A stretch of DNA of 64,000 nucleotides from Trichomonas vaginalis G3 (taxonomy: Eukaryota > Parabasalia > Trichomonadida > Trichomonadidae), in NCBI RefSeq assembly GCF_026262505.1, contig NC_067206.1, forward strand, positions 16,202,641 to 16,266,640, written 5' to 3'. The stretch's first letter is position 1; every line of letters starts with the position of its first letter. The notes beneath the pieces were generated by a model. That model was given only the letters and a program-made list of their open reading frames with translations. It was not told the origin of the DNA and searched no databases. The position numbers were made by a program, and so were the translations under genes. This document shows, piece by piece, positions 1-10,271 of the stretch.

Positions 1-2024
1 TGCTCCTTGAGCCCAAACCATGTTTAAAGCGTATATACTTGAATGGTAACACGTATGGCCGGGATATTGCAATCCGAGAGCTTTCTCTCGCAATTCAAAA
101 TAATCTTCTCGAAAACAGAACGATTATGAGACAATTTTATGATCCATCATTACATATATCCGAAGAAACGCGTATGTTCTTCTTACATCTCGCGCTTTGT
201 CACTCTGCAACACTTATTGGGACAAAAGAGAAGTTTCGGTACGTTTCGAGGTACCCTGATGATGAACAGCTCCTCAAACTAGCTGCTAATGCTGGTTATA
301 TGTTGATTAGTCGAAATCCAGAAAATTCTTATATATTAATAGGCGGAAAAACGTATTGTTTTACTACGAAACGTATGATTCATAGCTCTGTGAAGCACCC
401 CCGTACATCGATTATTGTTGAAGATCAAGATGGAACAATAATTTTATTTTCACGAGCAAACTACAAATTGATGACTTCTATCATTGATAATTCTGATAGT
501 CTCAACAACGTATATGAGAATTTCTACCAGGAGGGACTCCACGTTGAAATGTGCTCGTATAGAATTATTACGCAGAAGCAGTACAAGCGATTTGAGGAGA
601 AAATTGGGGAGTTCGGAACGGAAAACACCGATCTCGTATATACGATTGTCGAAAATTTGGAGATGCACTCATCTCCTATCAGTTTAGTCGCATTTGAAGA
701 CCAACCACGCGACGGAGTGCTTCCATTTTTAGCCAGATCGAAGAAAGCGTTCGATAACATTGTCCTTACCTCTCAAACGAAAGGAACATCTTTATTAATT
801 TCTGCAACTTCACTTGGCATTGTCAAAACCAATCCAATTGTTGGTCTTATCAAAGGCAACACTCTTGAAGAAGTGGATACATCACTCTCTTTCTTGTTTG
901 AGTCTCCGAAATACGAAGTAATCTGTTGACAAGGTTCCTGTGTAAAATTTTTGTACAAAACATGTCACAAAAATAGAGTTTTGTCACTTTTGAAAAATAC
1001 CAAGACGATAATTTTACAAAGAAGTGATTCATTCCAGAATTCTCTATTTATTCGATATATGCGTGAAATAATGACCAAAAATGTTCTTTCAATTGGCCAT
1101 TCAATTTACGATTTCGGATTTCTTTTGAATTTCAACTGTTCTGTATCGGTTTCCGCCCACGAAATCAAGCCATGTGATGTCAGCTGTGATGTTGTTACAA
1201 TGAACTTCGAAGACTTGAACAAAATAGTCTTCGTCGATGGAATGAAAATTCGAGAAAGATTTGATTTCTCATTAAATTTTGTTTTGATGAGAAACTGTTT
1301 TACAGCGTTTCTCCAGTATTGGTACAATATATACAACGCATGTTCAGCAACACCTTTGTTCTCTGAAGGACTTTTAACTTCATTTTTATGTTTCTTTTCT
1401 TTGATTCCAATTTTTTCGCTGTCACTTTTTAATGAAAAAAAGAAAAATGAAGAGTTTTTAGAACTACCTGAATATTACAAGGCATCTAATAATGTTGAAG
1501 TATATAAGAAGGACCTGATTATTAAGATTCTTTCGTGTTGTATTTCTTCTTTTTGTTTCTTGAAATTATCAAATTTAATTTTATCAAAAAGTCAAGAATT
1601 TTCAACTACTATCAGCTTGAACGTGTATTCATACACATTATCTATTTGTTTGATGTCTTTCTGTATAGGATCTGTAATTGCAAGTACTCATATTTGGTCT
1701 GGAATTCATTTGTTTTTAATTTTATCTTCTTTTGTTTTGTTTGTTACGTTTTTCATGATAAAAACAAGCAAAGAATCTGTTGGAAGGGAATTCAACGCTT
1801 TATTCGCTGCTTTCTCTTCTCCTATTATTCTTTTGTTTGTTTTCTTTTCTTTGATTTTGTCTTTATTTGTTCAATACAGTTATAATTTGATTTTCTCTCT
1901 GTTTTCTTCGCCTCTGAAGAAGGAAGAAGACAGTGAACAAGATATTTTAAGCTCAAGATTGAGGAATGACTCTGTATCTATATTTGATAACGTAGATGAT
2001 GACTCAATAGATGAAGAAGTTTAA
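1..2024 (+). pseudogene. P4-type ATPase (phospholipid flippase-like), 5' end off window, probably decayed
   Basis: P4-ATPases flip phospholipids across membranes. The frame is open from base 3, just after where the DKTGT phosphorylation motif would lie. The nucleotide-binding domain follows (FFLHLALCHS at about 175-205, then YPDDEQLLKLAANAGY, the counterpart of the SSPDE-ALV-AA block). The P-domain follows, and then about six hydrophobic helices with a P4-like C-terminal layout (1270-1900). Two catalytic motifs are lost: TGDK reads LTSQTKG, and GDGxND reads GHSIYD near 1100-1120. One in-frame TGA lies at 927-929, and the same frame stays open for some 360 codons after it. The acidic tail ends at 2024. 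Either this is a recent pseudogene of an already inactive paralogue, or the TGA is a sequencing error in a pseudo-enzyme. Family assignment is fairly sure; lack of activity is inferred. Confidence 0.72.
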
Positions 2025-2037
2025 TTTTTATTTGTTT

Positions 2038-2700
2038 TTATGCAAAATAAAATTTTATGATAATAATAATAAAAAGGTTTTCATTCAAGTGCAAAAAAAA
2101 GATTAAATAAATGCATGTAAAGTAGTTAAAAAATGGAAGTATTTTTATCGTTTCTTTTCTATTATATCTGGCTGCTTTATGAAGAGGTGTTTCTCCATTT
2201 CGAACTTTTTTGTTGATATTGGCCCCGTGCGAGATAAGAAATTTGATTGCTTCTTCGCTCGGATTATTAAGTGCTGCAAAGTCAAAAATTGTTAAATTAC
2301 AATCATCTTTTGCATTGATATTTGCACCTTGTGAAAGGAAATATTCCCAAATGGATTGGATATTGAACTTAAATGAATAAAGAAAACATTGGTCAACATC
2401 ATTTGTTTGATCGAAATAAACCAAAAGTGATTCAAAATTGCTATAATATTTGCATTCTTTTATATTGATCTTTAAATAGCGATTATTGTACGGAATAATA
2501 TTTAAAATGTCTACAATTAAATTTTGCGGAAAATTAATAATTGAATCAATCAACTCTATCTTGATCTTTTTGTAAATCGAGTTTATTTCTTCTTCATTTT
2601 CTGTTTTCAGACGATACAAAGCATTAGATGTTTCGATGTAGGATTCGTAGTTGATTCGCAATTCTTCGTATGTCTTTGGATGACTGTTTTGATCAGACAT
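2038..2700 (-). CDS. Short ankyrin-repeat protein, DUF3447-type
   Basis: The protein of about 220 residues starts MSDQNSHPKTYEELRINYE. Its N-terminal helical region is typical of the large trichomonad ankyrin family (DUF3447-like). Two recognisable ankyrin repeats follow: FLSQGANINAKDDCNLTIFDFAA and FLISHGANINKKVRNGETPLHKAA. After KETIKIL the repeat pattern stops and a hydrophobic, AT-rich tail (about 35 residues) runs to the stop, which looks like a read-out after truncation or a frameshift. Relatives usually carry more repeats. The start at 2700 is preferred over 2745 because the family N-terminus begins there and an initiator-like TCATTCA lies upstream. The partner protein is unknown. It lies tail to tail with the ATPase relic. 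Confidence 0.65.
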   Translation of the reverse strand: MSDQNSHPKTYEELRINYESYIETSNALYRLKTENEEEINSIYKKIKIELIDSIINFPQNLIVDILNIIPYNNRYLKINIKECKYYSNFESLLVYFDQTNDVDQCFLYSFKFNIQSIWEYFLSQGANINAKDDCNLTIFDFAALNNPSEEAIKFLISHGANINKKVRNGETPLHKAARYNRKETIKILPFFNYFTCIYLIFFLHLNENLFIIIIIKFYFA

Positions 2701-2734
2701 AAAAAAAATTAATTTGTCAAAAATTAAAATTCTT

Positions 2735-2741
2735 TGAATGA
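2735..2741 (-). promoter_or_regulatory. Initiator-like TCATTCA upstream of the ankyrin gene
   Basis: TCATTCA on the minus strand sits 34 bases before the ATG at 2700. It fits the trichomonad Inr consensus TCA(Y)(T/A). The distance is longer than at the AsnRS gene, so support is moderate. Confidence 0.4.
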
Positions 2742-2745
2742 ACAT

Positions 2746-3182
2746 AAGGGGGGTAGGGGAGGGGGTGAGAAGTCATTGTTTCATCTTTATCTAATCATCG
2801 AAATGGAATTAATCCACATTATTAGTAATAATCATTGCAAAAATTCAATTCTTCGATGTTCAATACATCATATCTTGAATCAATACCTTTGGTTGTTCGA
2901 AAGATTACAACAGTAGCAATAGATTGACAAGTCATTCTGGTAGAATATTATCAACTATGTGAAAGGATAAGTAAAAACTGCCGTTTGAGAGGAAAATTGA
3001 GAATCCCGATGTATACTTTTTGACAATGTCAAAAATTTTTAAAGCATAAAAATATTTTACAAATATATACTTTCCGATGAACAGATCCTCAGAAAGTACT
3101 CAAACTGCAGTTTTTATATCAAAAGGATTTTTTTTAATAATAAAACTTTTAGGAAATGAGAAAAAGCAAATGATTTGTAGTT
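2746..3182. other. Spacer without a gene
   Basis: AT-rich sequence with a short G-run (GGGGGTAGGGGAGGGGG-type, 2749-2766) and a small repeat of TATACTTT (3013 and 3067). No supported coding or RNA gene is seen. Confidence 0.5.
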
Positions 3183-5057
3183 TTATGGTGTAGCACGGTT
3201 CATGATACGTGGGTAAAGGCAAGTCTCACGGATGTGGCCGATCTTGAGAATCCAGCGGACGAGTCTTTCTGTTCCGAGGCCGAAACCACCGTGTGGGAAG
3301 TGACCGTAGCGGCGCTGGTCGACGTACCAGTAGTAAGGAGCTGGGTCGAGACCGTTAACGAGGTAAGCGTTCATGAGTTCATCGTAGCACTCGAGACGCA
3401 TTGAACCACCGACGATTTCACCTACACCTGGGACGAGGAGGTCGCAAGACTCTGTGAGGCTGTTGTCTTCTGGGCATCTCTTCATGTAGAAAGCCTTGAT
3501 TGCAGCTGGGAACTTTGTCATGAAGCATAGTTCACCGATTGTGTCGACGAGTGTACGTTCAGCGAGTTCTGGGATATCATCATCATCCTTCCACTTGTCT
3601 TCGAGGTGTTCTGGGTCCTTTGGAATGTCGTGTGTTCTGCAGAACTCGAGAGCTTCCTTGTGTGTGATTCTCTTGAATGGTTTCTTGAGTGGCTTGAGAT
3701 CTGGGTTGTGCTTGAGGATGAAGTCCTTGAACTCTGACTCGAGAAGGCCGTTGACAACAGCAATGACCATGTCTTCAATGCGGGACATGAGTTCGTCGAA
3801 GTCAATGAATGGATACTCGGCTTCGATGTGTGTGAACTCGCAAAGGTGACGTGGTGTCTTGGACTTCTCTGCACGGAAGGATGGCTCAATGCAGAAGACA
3901 TCACCCATGGAGGCACAGCATGTCTCGAGGTAGAGCTGAGAGCTCTGTGTAAGATATGCCTTCTGGCCGTAGAAATCAAGGCCGAAAAGTGTGGCGCCAC
4001 CTTCGCATTGGGTCTGGACAAGGCATGGGCAGACAACTTCTGTGCAGTCGTGCTTGTAGAAGTTCTCACGGATGATACGTGTAAGATGATCACGGACTTT
4101 CATGGTTGTGGAGGCAAACTCGGATCTGAGAACAAGATGGCGGTTGTCGAGAAGAAGATCTGGTGTAAGATCTGGTCTTGTAAGGGTATCGAAGTCGGAT
4201 GGAGCGTTGCCGATCATTTCCCAATAATCAGCAGCAAGTTCCTTGCCACCGACAGCACGCTTGTCCTCACGGACCTTGCCGACAACCATGACTGTGGCTT
4301 CACGGTTGATTGTGAGGGCGGATGTTGTCTGTGTGAGGATGCCTTCAAGAATGACTTGAAGGAAGCCTGTGCCATCACGAAGGGTAAGGAACATGATGCC
4401 ACCATGGCGGCTGAGCTTGTGGACCCAACCGAAAACGCGCTGGCGCTCTTCGGAGGCAACAACGTATTTGATCTTTCTTGTGACGGCGGCTGGAAGGGAC
4501 TTGTCTTCCTCGAGCTTGATGCTGGCGGCCTTTTCGAGGGCAGCCTTGAGCTTCTCAGCTTCGGCGTTGGCATTTTCAGCTTCCTTGGCCTTCTGGGCTG
4601 CACGCTTCTCGGCGTTCTTCTTGACACGAGCAAGGTTCTTCTCCATGGCCTTCTTGGCGGACTTGCCCATGGCTTCGGCGAAGTTAAGGTGTTCGTATGC
4701 TTGTTCGAGAACACGGCTGTTGTTCTCATTGCGTGGAACACGCTCTGGGTAAGCTGTGAAGGCTTGAATTGGGGTGATAATGTAGTTAAGGAGAGCATAT
4801 AACTCACGAAGGCGTTCAAGAGCTTGATCTTGGTTGAGTGTGCCTGCAACAACGAGATCACCTGTCTCTTCGATCATATCCTTGACGTTTGTGGAAAGAG
4901 ACTCAAGGGCTGGTGATAAGATTGTTGTTGGATGAAGTGGCTTTTCAATTGACTTGAGGCTCTCGATGCAGATAGCGATGATTGAGGCAATTGGAAAATC
5001 TTCATCATCGTTGACGAGTTCGCGGATGAGGGCAGTGATTGCTGTGAAATCCCACAT
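3183..5057 (-). CDS. Asparaginyl-tRNA synthetase (cytosolic)
   Basis: This class II aminoacyl-tRNA synthetase charges tRNA-Asn with asparagine. The 624 residues contain an N-terminal extension with a lysine/glutamate-rich coiled coil (about 120-195), then the anticodon-binding OB fold (VFGWVHKLSRHGG). The catalytic domain follows, with PCLVQTQCEGGA, LTQSSQLYLE, motif 2 from about 394 (FRAEKSKTPRHLCEFTHIEA) and motif 3 near 591-602 (GFGLGTERLVRW). The Q-S-S-Q-L-Y-L-E block and GGSMR point to AsnRS rather than AspRS or LysRS. The extension makes it longer than bacterial AsnRS. The start at 5057 is chosen over 5192 because TCATTCA directly abuts that ATG. Codon use is GC-richer than the flanks, as in highly expressed trichomonad genes. 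Confidence 0.95.
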   Translation of the reverse strand: MWDFTAITALIRELVNDDEDFPIASIIAICIESLKSIEKPLHPTTILSPALESLSTNVKDMIEETGDLVVAGTLNQDQALERLRELYALLNYIITPIQAFTAYPERVPRNENNSRVLEQAYEHLNFAEAMGKSAKKAMEKNLARVKKNAEKRAAQKAKEAENANAEAEKLKAALEKAASIKLEEDKSLPAAVTRKIKYVVASEERQRVFGWVHKLSRHGGIMFLTLRDGTGFLQVILEGILTQTTSALTINREATVMVVGKVREDKRAVGGKELAADYWEMIGNAPSDFDTLTRPDLTPDLLLDNRHLVLRSEFASTTMKVRDHLTRIIRENFYKHDCTEVVCPCLVQTQCEGGATLFGLDFYGQKAYLTQSSQLYLETCCASMGDVFCIEPSFRAEKSKTPRHLCEFTHIEAEYPFIDFDELMSRIEDMVIAVVNGLLESEFKDFILKHNPDLKPLKKPFKRITHKEALEFCRTHDIPKDPEHLEDKWKDDDDIPELAERTLVDTIGELCFMTKFPAAIKAFYMKRCPEDNSLTESCDLLVPGVGEIVGGSMRLECYDELMNAYLVNGLDPAPYYWYVDQRRYGHFPHGGFGLGTERLVRWILKIGHIRETCLYPRIMNRATP

Positions 5058-5064
5058 TGAATGA
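5058..5064 (-). promoter_or_regulatory. Inr element (TCATTCA) of the AsnRS gene
   Basis: TCATTCA ends immediately before the ATG at 5057 on the minus strand. In trichomonads the Inr overlaps the transcription start and lies within about 20 bases of the ATG, so this site decides the start codon. Confidence 0.75.
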
Positions 5065-6205
5065 TAAAAAAAATTTCTGGCCGAATTGGCTGTCAAATTT
5101 TGAGTTCCATCGGCTAATTTCCGATTAAAAAATATTATCGTTGTCATAGTTAAATGAAAAGTATAATTAAAAAATAAGCCATGTTTAGGCAAATTTTCTC
5201 ATATTCATTTTGAATATGAGTGGTAAATGAAGATTTTTTAATTTTATTTGCATCGAATGGGCGACCAAGTGAGATATCAATACTTCAATTAACAAAAATA
5301 AACGCATATTTACATTCCAATTTGCATAACTAATTGTATCTTTTTTATTTTATTGCATATTGGCCGTAGATTCATGGATAATCGGAACGCCTCAAGAACA
5401 AAAGTTAACATGTTCTTGAATAGCACTGTCCAATGATTACCTTCTTTGCATCTTTATGCAAACTGAGTTGAATCCATATATTAAGCTATCGAACTGTTAG
5501 AAATAAAATTACCATATAAAATAAAAATGATTTATTTTATCCTTCTTGCAATTTCAAAGTAATTTTATTGGAAATGATGTTGTTCGTTTGTTGTATTATT
5601 TTGATGTCATAGACATAAATAAATTTGAGATCTAACCTATTTTGATAAAAGCTTTTACCATTGCATAATGATTTGAATTACATTTTCAGAATCTTTAGTC
5701 TTGTCAAGTGTATATATTGCAAATGTGATCCCTTAGTCCAGCTTTGACTAGTTAATCACTAAAATTTTCTCAATCCTTTGAGTTGTCACTAATATGCATT
5801 CGATATCATATTATGAGTGTAATTTCAGAAAATCAGTCCAGAATTGCATGTATATAACTAGTACCCGCCGATTTGAAGTTGATGATTGAGAATTTTGAAC
5901 AGAATTAGGATCAATACATATCGAATGTTTAAATCTGTAGTATTGACTTTGTCAACGTATCACAATAGAGCAACAAAACATTATGATTTTATGCAATGAC
6001 TCTCTTTGTATGCTGGATCATTTTTTGCATTTGAATTTTGAATATCTTTTTCGTATTGTTTTTCTTTCAAAACAGATATCACTTACATGGTATAGAACTT
6101 TTAAAAACAATGTTATTTTCTTACTATTATTTTTTGACACTTTACAATTTACATTTTTTCGCTGGTGAAAATTTTTATTTGATAGGGAAAAACGGTTTGG
6201 CTTAC
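5065..6205. other. AT-rich spacer
   Basis: More than 1 kb without a supported gene. The open frames here are short and made of T-rich sequence. The upstream part of the frame that runs into uS9 (6038-6214) is hydrophobic T-rich translation and is not regarded as coding. Confidence 0.5.
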
Positions 6206-6210
6206 CCTTT
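6206..6210 (+). promoter_or_regulatory. M5-like CCTTT start element before uS9
   Basis: No TCAY(T/A) initiator lies just upstream of the uS9 ATG, but ACCCTTTT lies 5-12 bases before it. CCTTT is the reported alternative trichomonad start-site motif (M5). The motif is very short, so it could be chance. Confidence 0.35.
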
Positions 6211-6214
6211 TGTG

Positions 6215-6637
6215 ATGAAGAGCGTCCAGGTTTTTGGTCGTAAGAAGACAGCCACCGCCGTCGCATACTGCTGCGAGGGCTCTGGCCTTATCAAGCTTAA
6301 TGGCACACCAATCAATATGGTTTCATCTGAAACACTTCGTGCCAAGATCCTCGAACCACTCCAGCTCATCGGTGAAGAGTCATGGGGCAACCTCGACATC
6401 CGCGTTCGCGTCCACGGTGGTGGCCATGTCGCTCAAGTCTACGCTATCCGCCAGGCTGTCGCTAAGGCCATCGTTGCTTACTATCAGAAGTATGTTGATG
6501 AAGCAACAAAGACAGAAATCAAGAACACACTCCTCGGCTACGACCGTACACTCCTTGTTGCCGATCCACGTCGTATGGAACCAAAGAAGTTCGGTGGTCA
6601 GGGTGCCCGTGTCCGCAGACAGATGTCATACCGTTAA
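6215..6637 (+). CDS. RPS16: Small-subunit ribosomal protein uS9 (S16)
   Basis: The 140-residue protein reads [18 protein letters not shown] at the N-terminus and ends [10 protein letters not shown]. The basic SYR tail of uS9 reaches into the ribosomal P site. The conserved core [20 protein letters not shown], the block KYVDEATK, and [19 protein letters not shown] are all present. Length matches eukaryotic S16 (about 145). The open frame extends upstream to 6038, but that part is unrelated low-complexity translation. The ATG at 6215 is the family start. Codon use is GC-rich against AT-rich flanks, as expected of a highly expressed host gene. Confidence 0.96.
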   Translation: MKSVQVFGRKKTATAVAYCCEGSGLIKLNGTPINMVSSETLRAKILEPLQLIGEESWGNLDIRVRVHGGGHVAQVYAIRQAVAKAIVAYYQKYVDEATKTEIKNTLLGYDRTLLVADPRRMEPKKFGGQGARVRRQMSYR

Positions 6638-7046
6638 AAGCCTCATAATATACTCTATGGCCGTAATATGGCATTTTTTTAATAAACCAAAATTTGTCAA
6701 ATTCCAAAATCTATCATTTTTCCTTCTAATCTATGCATTTAAATCATCATTTACCTTCATAATGTTGATGTTCTTTTTGAATTTGATGAAATTTTGAATT
6801 TGGATTAAAATAATTTCGTGATATTTGTGTTGTATCAAGCGAACCAGGCTTGTTTCAAGATAGAGTAGGCAAATGACATAATTTTAAGTTCTCAACAGTT
6901 TTTAATCCTGAGAAAACAGACATTTGATAAAGATTAAGGTTCCATTCAAAAAAATTCTTAAATATTATTGTATTTGATATCAAGGAGATTCATTTTTGTT
7001 GAAATTTAGAAAATTATTTCAATAGTTTACAAAAATACGTTATAAA
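6638..7046. other. Spacer; possible Inr of the coiled-coil gene at 6990
   Basis: AT-rich spacer without a gene. TCATTTTT at about 6990-6997 is initiator-like and lies about 50 bases before the ATG at 7047. Nothing else stands out. Confidence 0.35.
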
Positions 7047-8267
7047 ATGAACGAAATTCCAAATTCTCAACAATCACATCCTGTAGAAACATTTCAAGTT
7101 AGCACAATGAAAAATGATCTCGTTGTGATGCAGAAAACAATCGATAAACTAAGAAATAACTTCGAATTAGTTGTAACTGATATTCCAAGTCAATTATCGC
7201 AAAAAATAAGCATTATAAAAGGAAAACAGAAGTCAGTTGCTTCATTAGTAGAAAATGAACGATTCAATTCCAACCAACAACGATATCATGCTTTAAATAC
7301 ACGAATTAACACATTACAGCAACGAGTTAATAAGTTTGTTGATACACAAGAGAAAAGATCTAATGACACAAGATTCGATAAAGCATATAAATACGTCAGA
7401 GAAACAGTTACACAAAAAACAAATGAAATTCGAACAAAAATCGCCGAAGATGCAAAAATCAGGATTGAATCATACAAGAACAAAAACAAGAGTGTTGAAT
7501 CAACTGACAAATTCGAATTTCACTCTTCTTTGCAACCTTTACCTTCTGAACGCGAAACCTACTCTTCTGTTTATCAAGAACAGATAGATAATACTCCATT
7601 AGTTTCATACTTGAATAATACGCAAAATAGGATTGACAAAGCCTTAGAAAATTGGAAAATAATAAATGAACGAAATCAGAAGCTTAAATCTCTTACGGTA
7701 CAAATTGATGATGATCTTTATAACAAGATAGAATCAAATCATCAAGAAATAGTTGATTTAGAAGAATCCTGTACAAATCTTCAAGCAGATTTGAAAAATA
7801 AGTCAAAATCCTCTGTTTCGGACGTTATTGAGAAAAAGAAGACCAAGGATGTTGCACAGATTGTTACAAACAGCGAATTTTCTCAATGGGTTGCGAATAC
7901 TTCGCATAATCTTGCAAATGTTTCAAATGATCTCAAGATATACATAAATAAATGTGATACATCATTAAATGGTGTTCAGGAAAGAATTGGACTACTTTCT
8001 AAAGAAATCCAAGATGTTTACGACAGAATTATTTTAATTGACAAGGCAATGAACGATTACAATGACCAACTATCAGGTAAAGTTGATCAGAAGATAGAAA
8101 TACATGAATCTTCTAAGAAAGTTGACTTCAACGAAGTAAATAAAGTTTTTCTTGAGTTTAAACAAGAACATATCAATGCAAGGAATAAGATAAGAAAACA
8201 GATCGATGAAACAAAGATGAAACTCAGCGAAGTTGAAGAACTTCTTCTCCAAAATCCTTATATTTGA
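7047..8267 (+). CDS. Hypothetical coiled-coil protein
   Basis: The 406-residue protein starts MNEIPNSQQSHPVETFQV. It is hydrophilic and almost entirely predicted helix, with long heptad-like stretches (about 20-140, 190-260 and 290-400). It has no signal peptide or membrane helix. Charged residues (K, E, D) and Q/N dominate. I do not recognise a family. A cytoskeletal or scaffold role is possible but rests only on the coiled-coil character. The frame is intact and isolated between spacers, and codon use is AT-rich like other trichomonad hypothetical genes. Confidence 0.7.
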   Translation: MNEIPNSQQSHPVETFQVSTMKNDLVVMQKTIDKLRNNFELVVTDIPSQLSQKISIIKGKQKSVASLVENERFNSNQQRYHALNTRINTLQQRVNKFVDTQEKRSNDTRFDKAYKYVRETVTQKTNEIRTKIAEDAKIRIESYKNKNKSVESTDKFEFHSSLQPLPSERETYSSVYQEQIDNTPLVSYLNNTQNRIDKALENWKIINERNQKLKSLTVQIDDDLYNKIESNHQEIVDLEESCTNLQADLKNKSKSSVSDVIEKKKTKDVAQIVTNSEFSQWVANTSHNLANVSNDLKIYINKCDTSLNGVQERIGLLSKEIQDVYDRIILIDKAMNDYNDQLSGKVDQKIEIHESSKKVDFNEVNKVFLEFKQEHINARNKIRKQIDETKMKLSEVEELLLQNPYI

Positions 8268-8340
8268 AATTTAATTTATTTTTTTGTTTTTTATTATTAG
8301 TAAATGTTTTAATACTGTATTCATAGTAATATACTACAAG

Positions 8341-8495
8341 GGTGGGATCCTTCCACATCCAGAACCAATGACAGAGGCTGAATTTCTTTGGGAACATAAC
8401 ATGGATGCAATGGCTGTTGAGAAATCGCTTAAGGCATTCGTAACTTGGGAGCTGACACTGAGAAATTAGAGGCTATGCTCTTATCCAAGTTATAA
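8341..8495 (+). pseudogene. Small gene remnant, GC-richer than its surroundings
   Basis: This short stretch reads like degraded host coding sequence. One frame gives ILPHPEPMTEAEFLWEHN and then MDAMAVEKSLKAF. After one frame change, GADTEKLEAMLLSKL runs to a stop at 8493-8495. Base composition is coding-like, unlike the flanks. I do not recognise the parent gene. It may be the 3' end of a gene copied or left by a rearrangement. Confidence 0.4.
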
Positions 8496-8731
8496 ATTCA
8501 TTATTTTGCATTAAAAAAAATTTTTTTTATAAAAAATAATCGAATAAGCTATAACTTTCTGAAATCCTCTCAATTTTTTGCCAACAGAGCAGGATATCCC
8601 AATTTTCTATTGTATAAAGTATACAGGGATCGGTAGGTGACGCTCATATCTATCATTTAAAGTGTAATTGTCTTCTTCTCGTTCTTTAAACTTCGTCATC
8701 TTCACCATATTCATCATCTTCACCATTTTCA

Positions 8732-9925
8732 TCATCTTCTTTCCTTTGCACCATGTGAAATAAGGAATTCTACCATATCTAGACTTTTTCCTGCTGCATA
8801 ATGAAGTGGAGTTTCTCCACGTTCATTTTTTGCGTAGATGTCTAAACCATGTGAAATCAAATGCTCGGCTACTTCTTTCAATTTATATTTTGCAGCCAAA
8901 TGAAGAGCTCCTCCATTAAAAGAATCCGTTATTGTGATATTGGCTCCACTTTCGATGGCGCATATAATAGTTTTTGGAATTTTATATAGATAAATTGCAT
9001 GTAAAATATCAAATTTTTTGACTGCACTTCGCTTGAATTTTTTAAAAACATATACAAGTAAATCATCAATATTGAATCTGAGTAGATTATTATCAAAAGA
9101 AGATATTTGTCCTGAATCAATTGCTATCAAAAATGCTTCAAGATTATAATAATCTGTTACAATATAACGAATATTTTGATGAGGAAAGTTGTTATTTAAA
9201 TAGTTGAAGAAATCGATGTTGTGTGATACAATTGCATATTCAACACATTCACTAATATTTGAAGAATCTATTAAAGGTAATGATTCTTGTATAATCCGTG
9301 GATTTCCACCTAAGAATGATAATGCAATCGAATAATCAGAAGGTTCAAAATTATGATTCTGTCTTAAATATAAATAACATTTTTCTGAACCATAATAAGA
9401 GCAAACTTCCAAAAGATTGAATTTCTTCTTAGTATGAAATAAGCGTTTTTCCATTTTGATATTGATGTCAAAACCTGGCTGATTGACTATGTATATCATT
9501 GTTTCGAGATCATCATTCATGATTGAATTAAATAATGATTTTGGTTTCAAAAATTCATAGAAGTCTCCAAGAGAATTGCTTGGTATTTGCTTGTTATTTT
9601 CGAATGCAGAGATAACATCTTTGATTTGATTTACATGGTAATAATTTATTTTATTATTTTTAAGACTGTTAATCAAGTCATAGAGTTTTAAATATGCTTT
9701 CATGTAACGATCCCTTAAAAAAAGACAGTTTTCCACTATTATTAGAATGTCAAATGTTTTTAAATGATATTTATTTATCAAGATTTCTTTAACTTTGATA
9801 AAAGTGCTTTCTACTTTGTCGTCTGTGAGTTGATATATACTTCTCATTGTATCAATATAATCAGCATAGGTTCTAATTAAATCAGCTCCTGTTAATTCCT
9901 GTGCAATGTCTTGATCCATTGACAT
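8732..9925 (-). CDS. Ankyrin-repeat protein, DUF3447-type
   Basis: The 397-residue protein has the layout of the large trichomonad ankyrin family. An N-terminal helical domain (about 1-115) is followed by degenerate DUF3447-like repeats (about 130-310). Two clear C-terminal ankyrin repeats end it: GGALHLAAKYKLKEVAEHLI and GETPLHYAAGKSLDMVEFLI. The protein stops at SHGAKERR soon after a full repeat, a normal end in this family. There is no signal peptide or membrane helix. Ankyrin repeats bind proteins, but the partner is unknown. The start could be the first Met or the third residue (MSM). It is distantly related to the gene at 2038-2700. Confidence 0.8.
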   Translation of the reverse strand: MSMDQDIAQELTGADLIRTYADYIDTMRSIYQLTDDKVESTFIKVKEILINKYHLKTFDILIIVENCLFLRDRYMKAYLKLYDLINSLKNNKINYYHVNQIKDVISAFENNKQIPSNSLGDFYEFLKPKSLFNSIMNDDLETMIYIVNQPGFDINIKMEKRLFHTKKKFNLLEVCSYYGSEKCYLYLRQNHNFEPSDYSIALSFLGGNPRIIQESLPLIDSSNISECVEYAIVSHNIDFFNYLNNNFPHQNIRYIVTDYYNLEAFLIAIDSGQISSFDNNLLRFNIDDLLVYVFKKFKRSAVKKFDILHAIYLYKIPKTIICAIESGANITITDSFNGGALHLAAKYKLKEVAEHLISHGLDIYAKNERGETPLHYAAGKSLDMVEFLISHGAKERR

Positions 9926-10271
9926 AACAATATTTTTTTTGGGATAAAATAACCAACATTAAATTTTTTCCTCAAATTTTTTTCTCACAATTTTTTTCCA
10001 GAATTTTTTTCCCAATATTAATTTTTTTTTCCAGAAAGACCAAACTTTAATTTAGAATGATATTTTTTTTTAATTTTGATCATCCAAATTAGCACTCCTA
10101 GATTTACCATATATTCGGCGCGTTGTCACTTTTCGCTAGTTACACTTCACTTCTTTGGTAAAATAGCTGCCAGATCCCTCAATTTTTTTTCATATCGTTT
10201 GTCCTCTTATTTTCAATTAGGGAAAAAAATATGTTTTCATTTACAAAAACGTACCAATCAAGAAGAGTTTT
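9926..10271. other. Spacer with a stranded initiator-like element
   Basis: Poly-T-rich sequence. A GC-richer patch at about 10110-10160 contains TTGTCACTTTTC, a good match to a plus-strand Inr, but no plus-strand gene follows. See findings. Confidence 0.35.

Noticed and set aside
3496-4861. Long open frames opposite or out of frame to AsnRS, up to 324 codons (3828-4802 plus)
   Set aside because: They are shadows of the GC-rich AsnRS coding sequence; no family features and no start element.
6038-6214. N-terminal extension of uS9 by 59 residues
   Set aside because: The extension is T-rich hydrophobic translation of spacer; the family start is at 6215.
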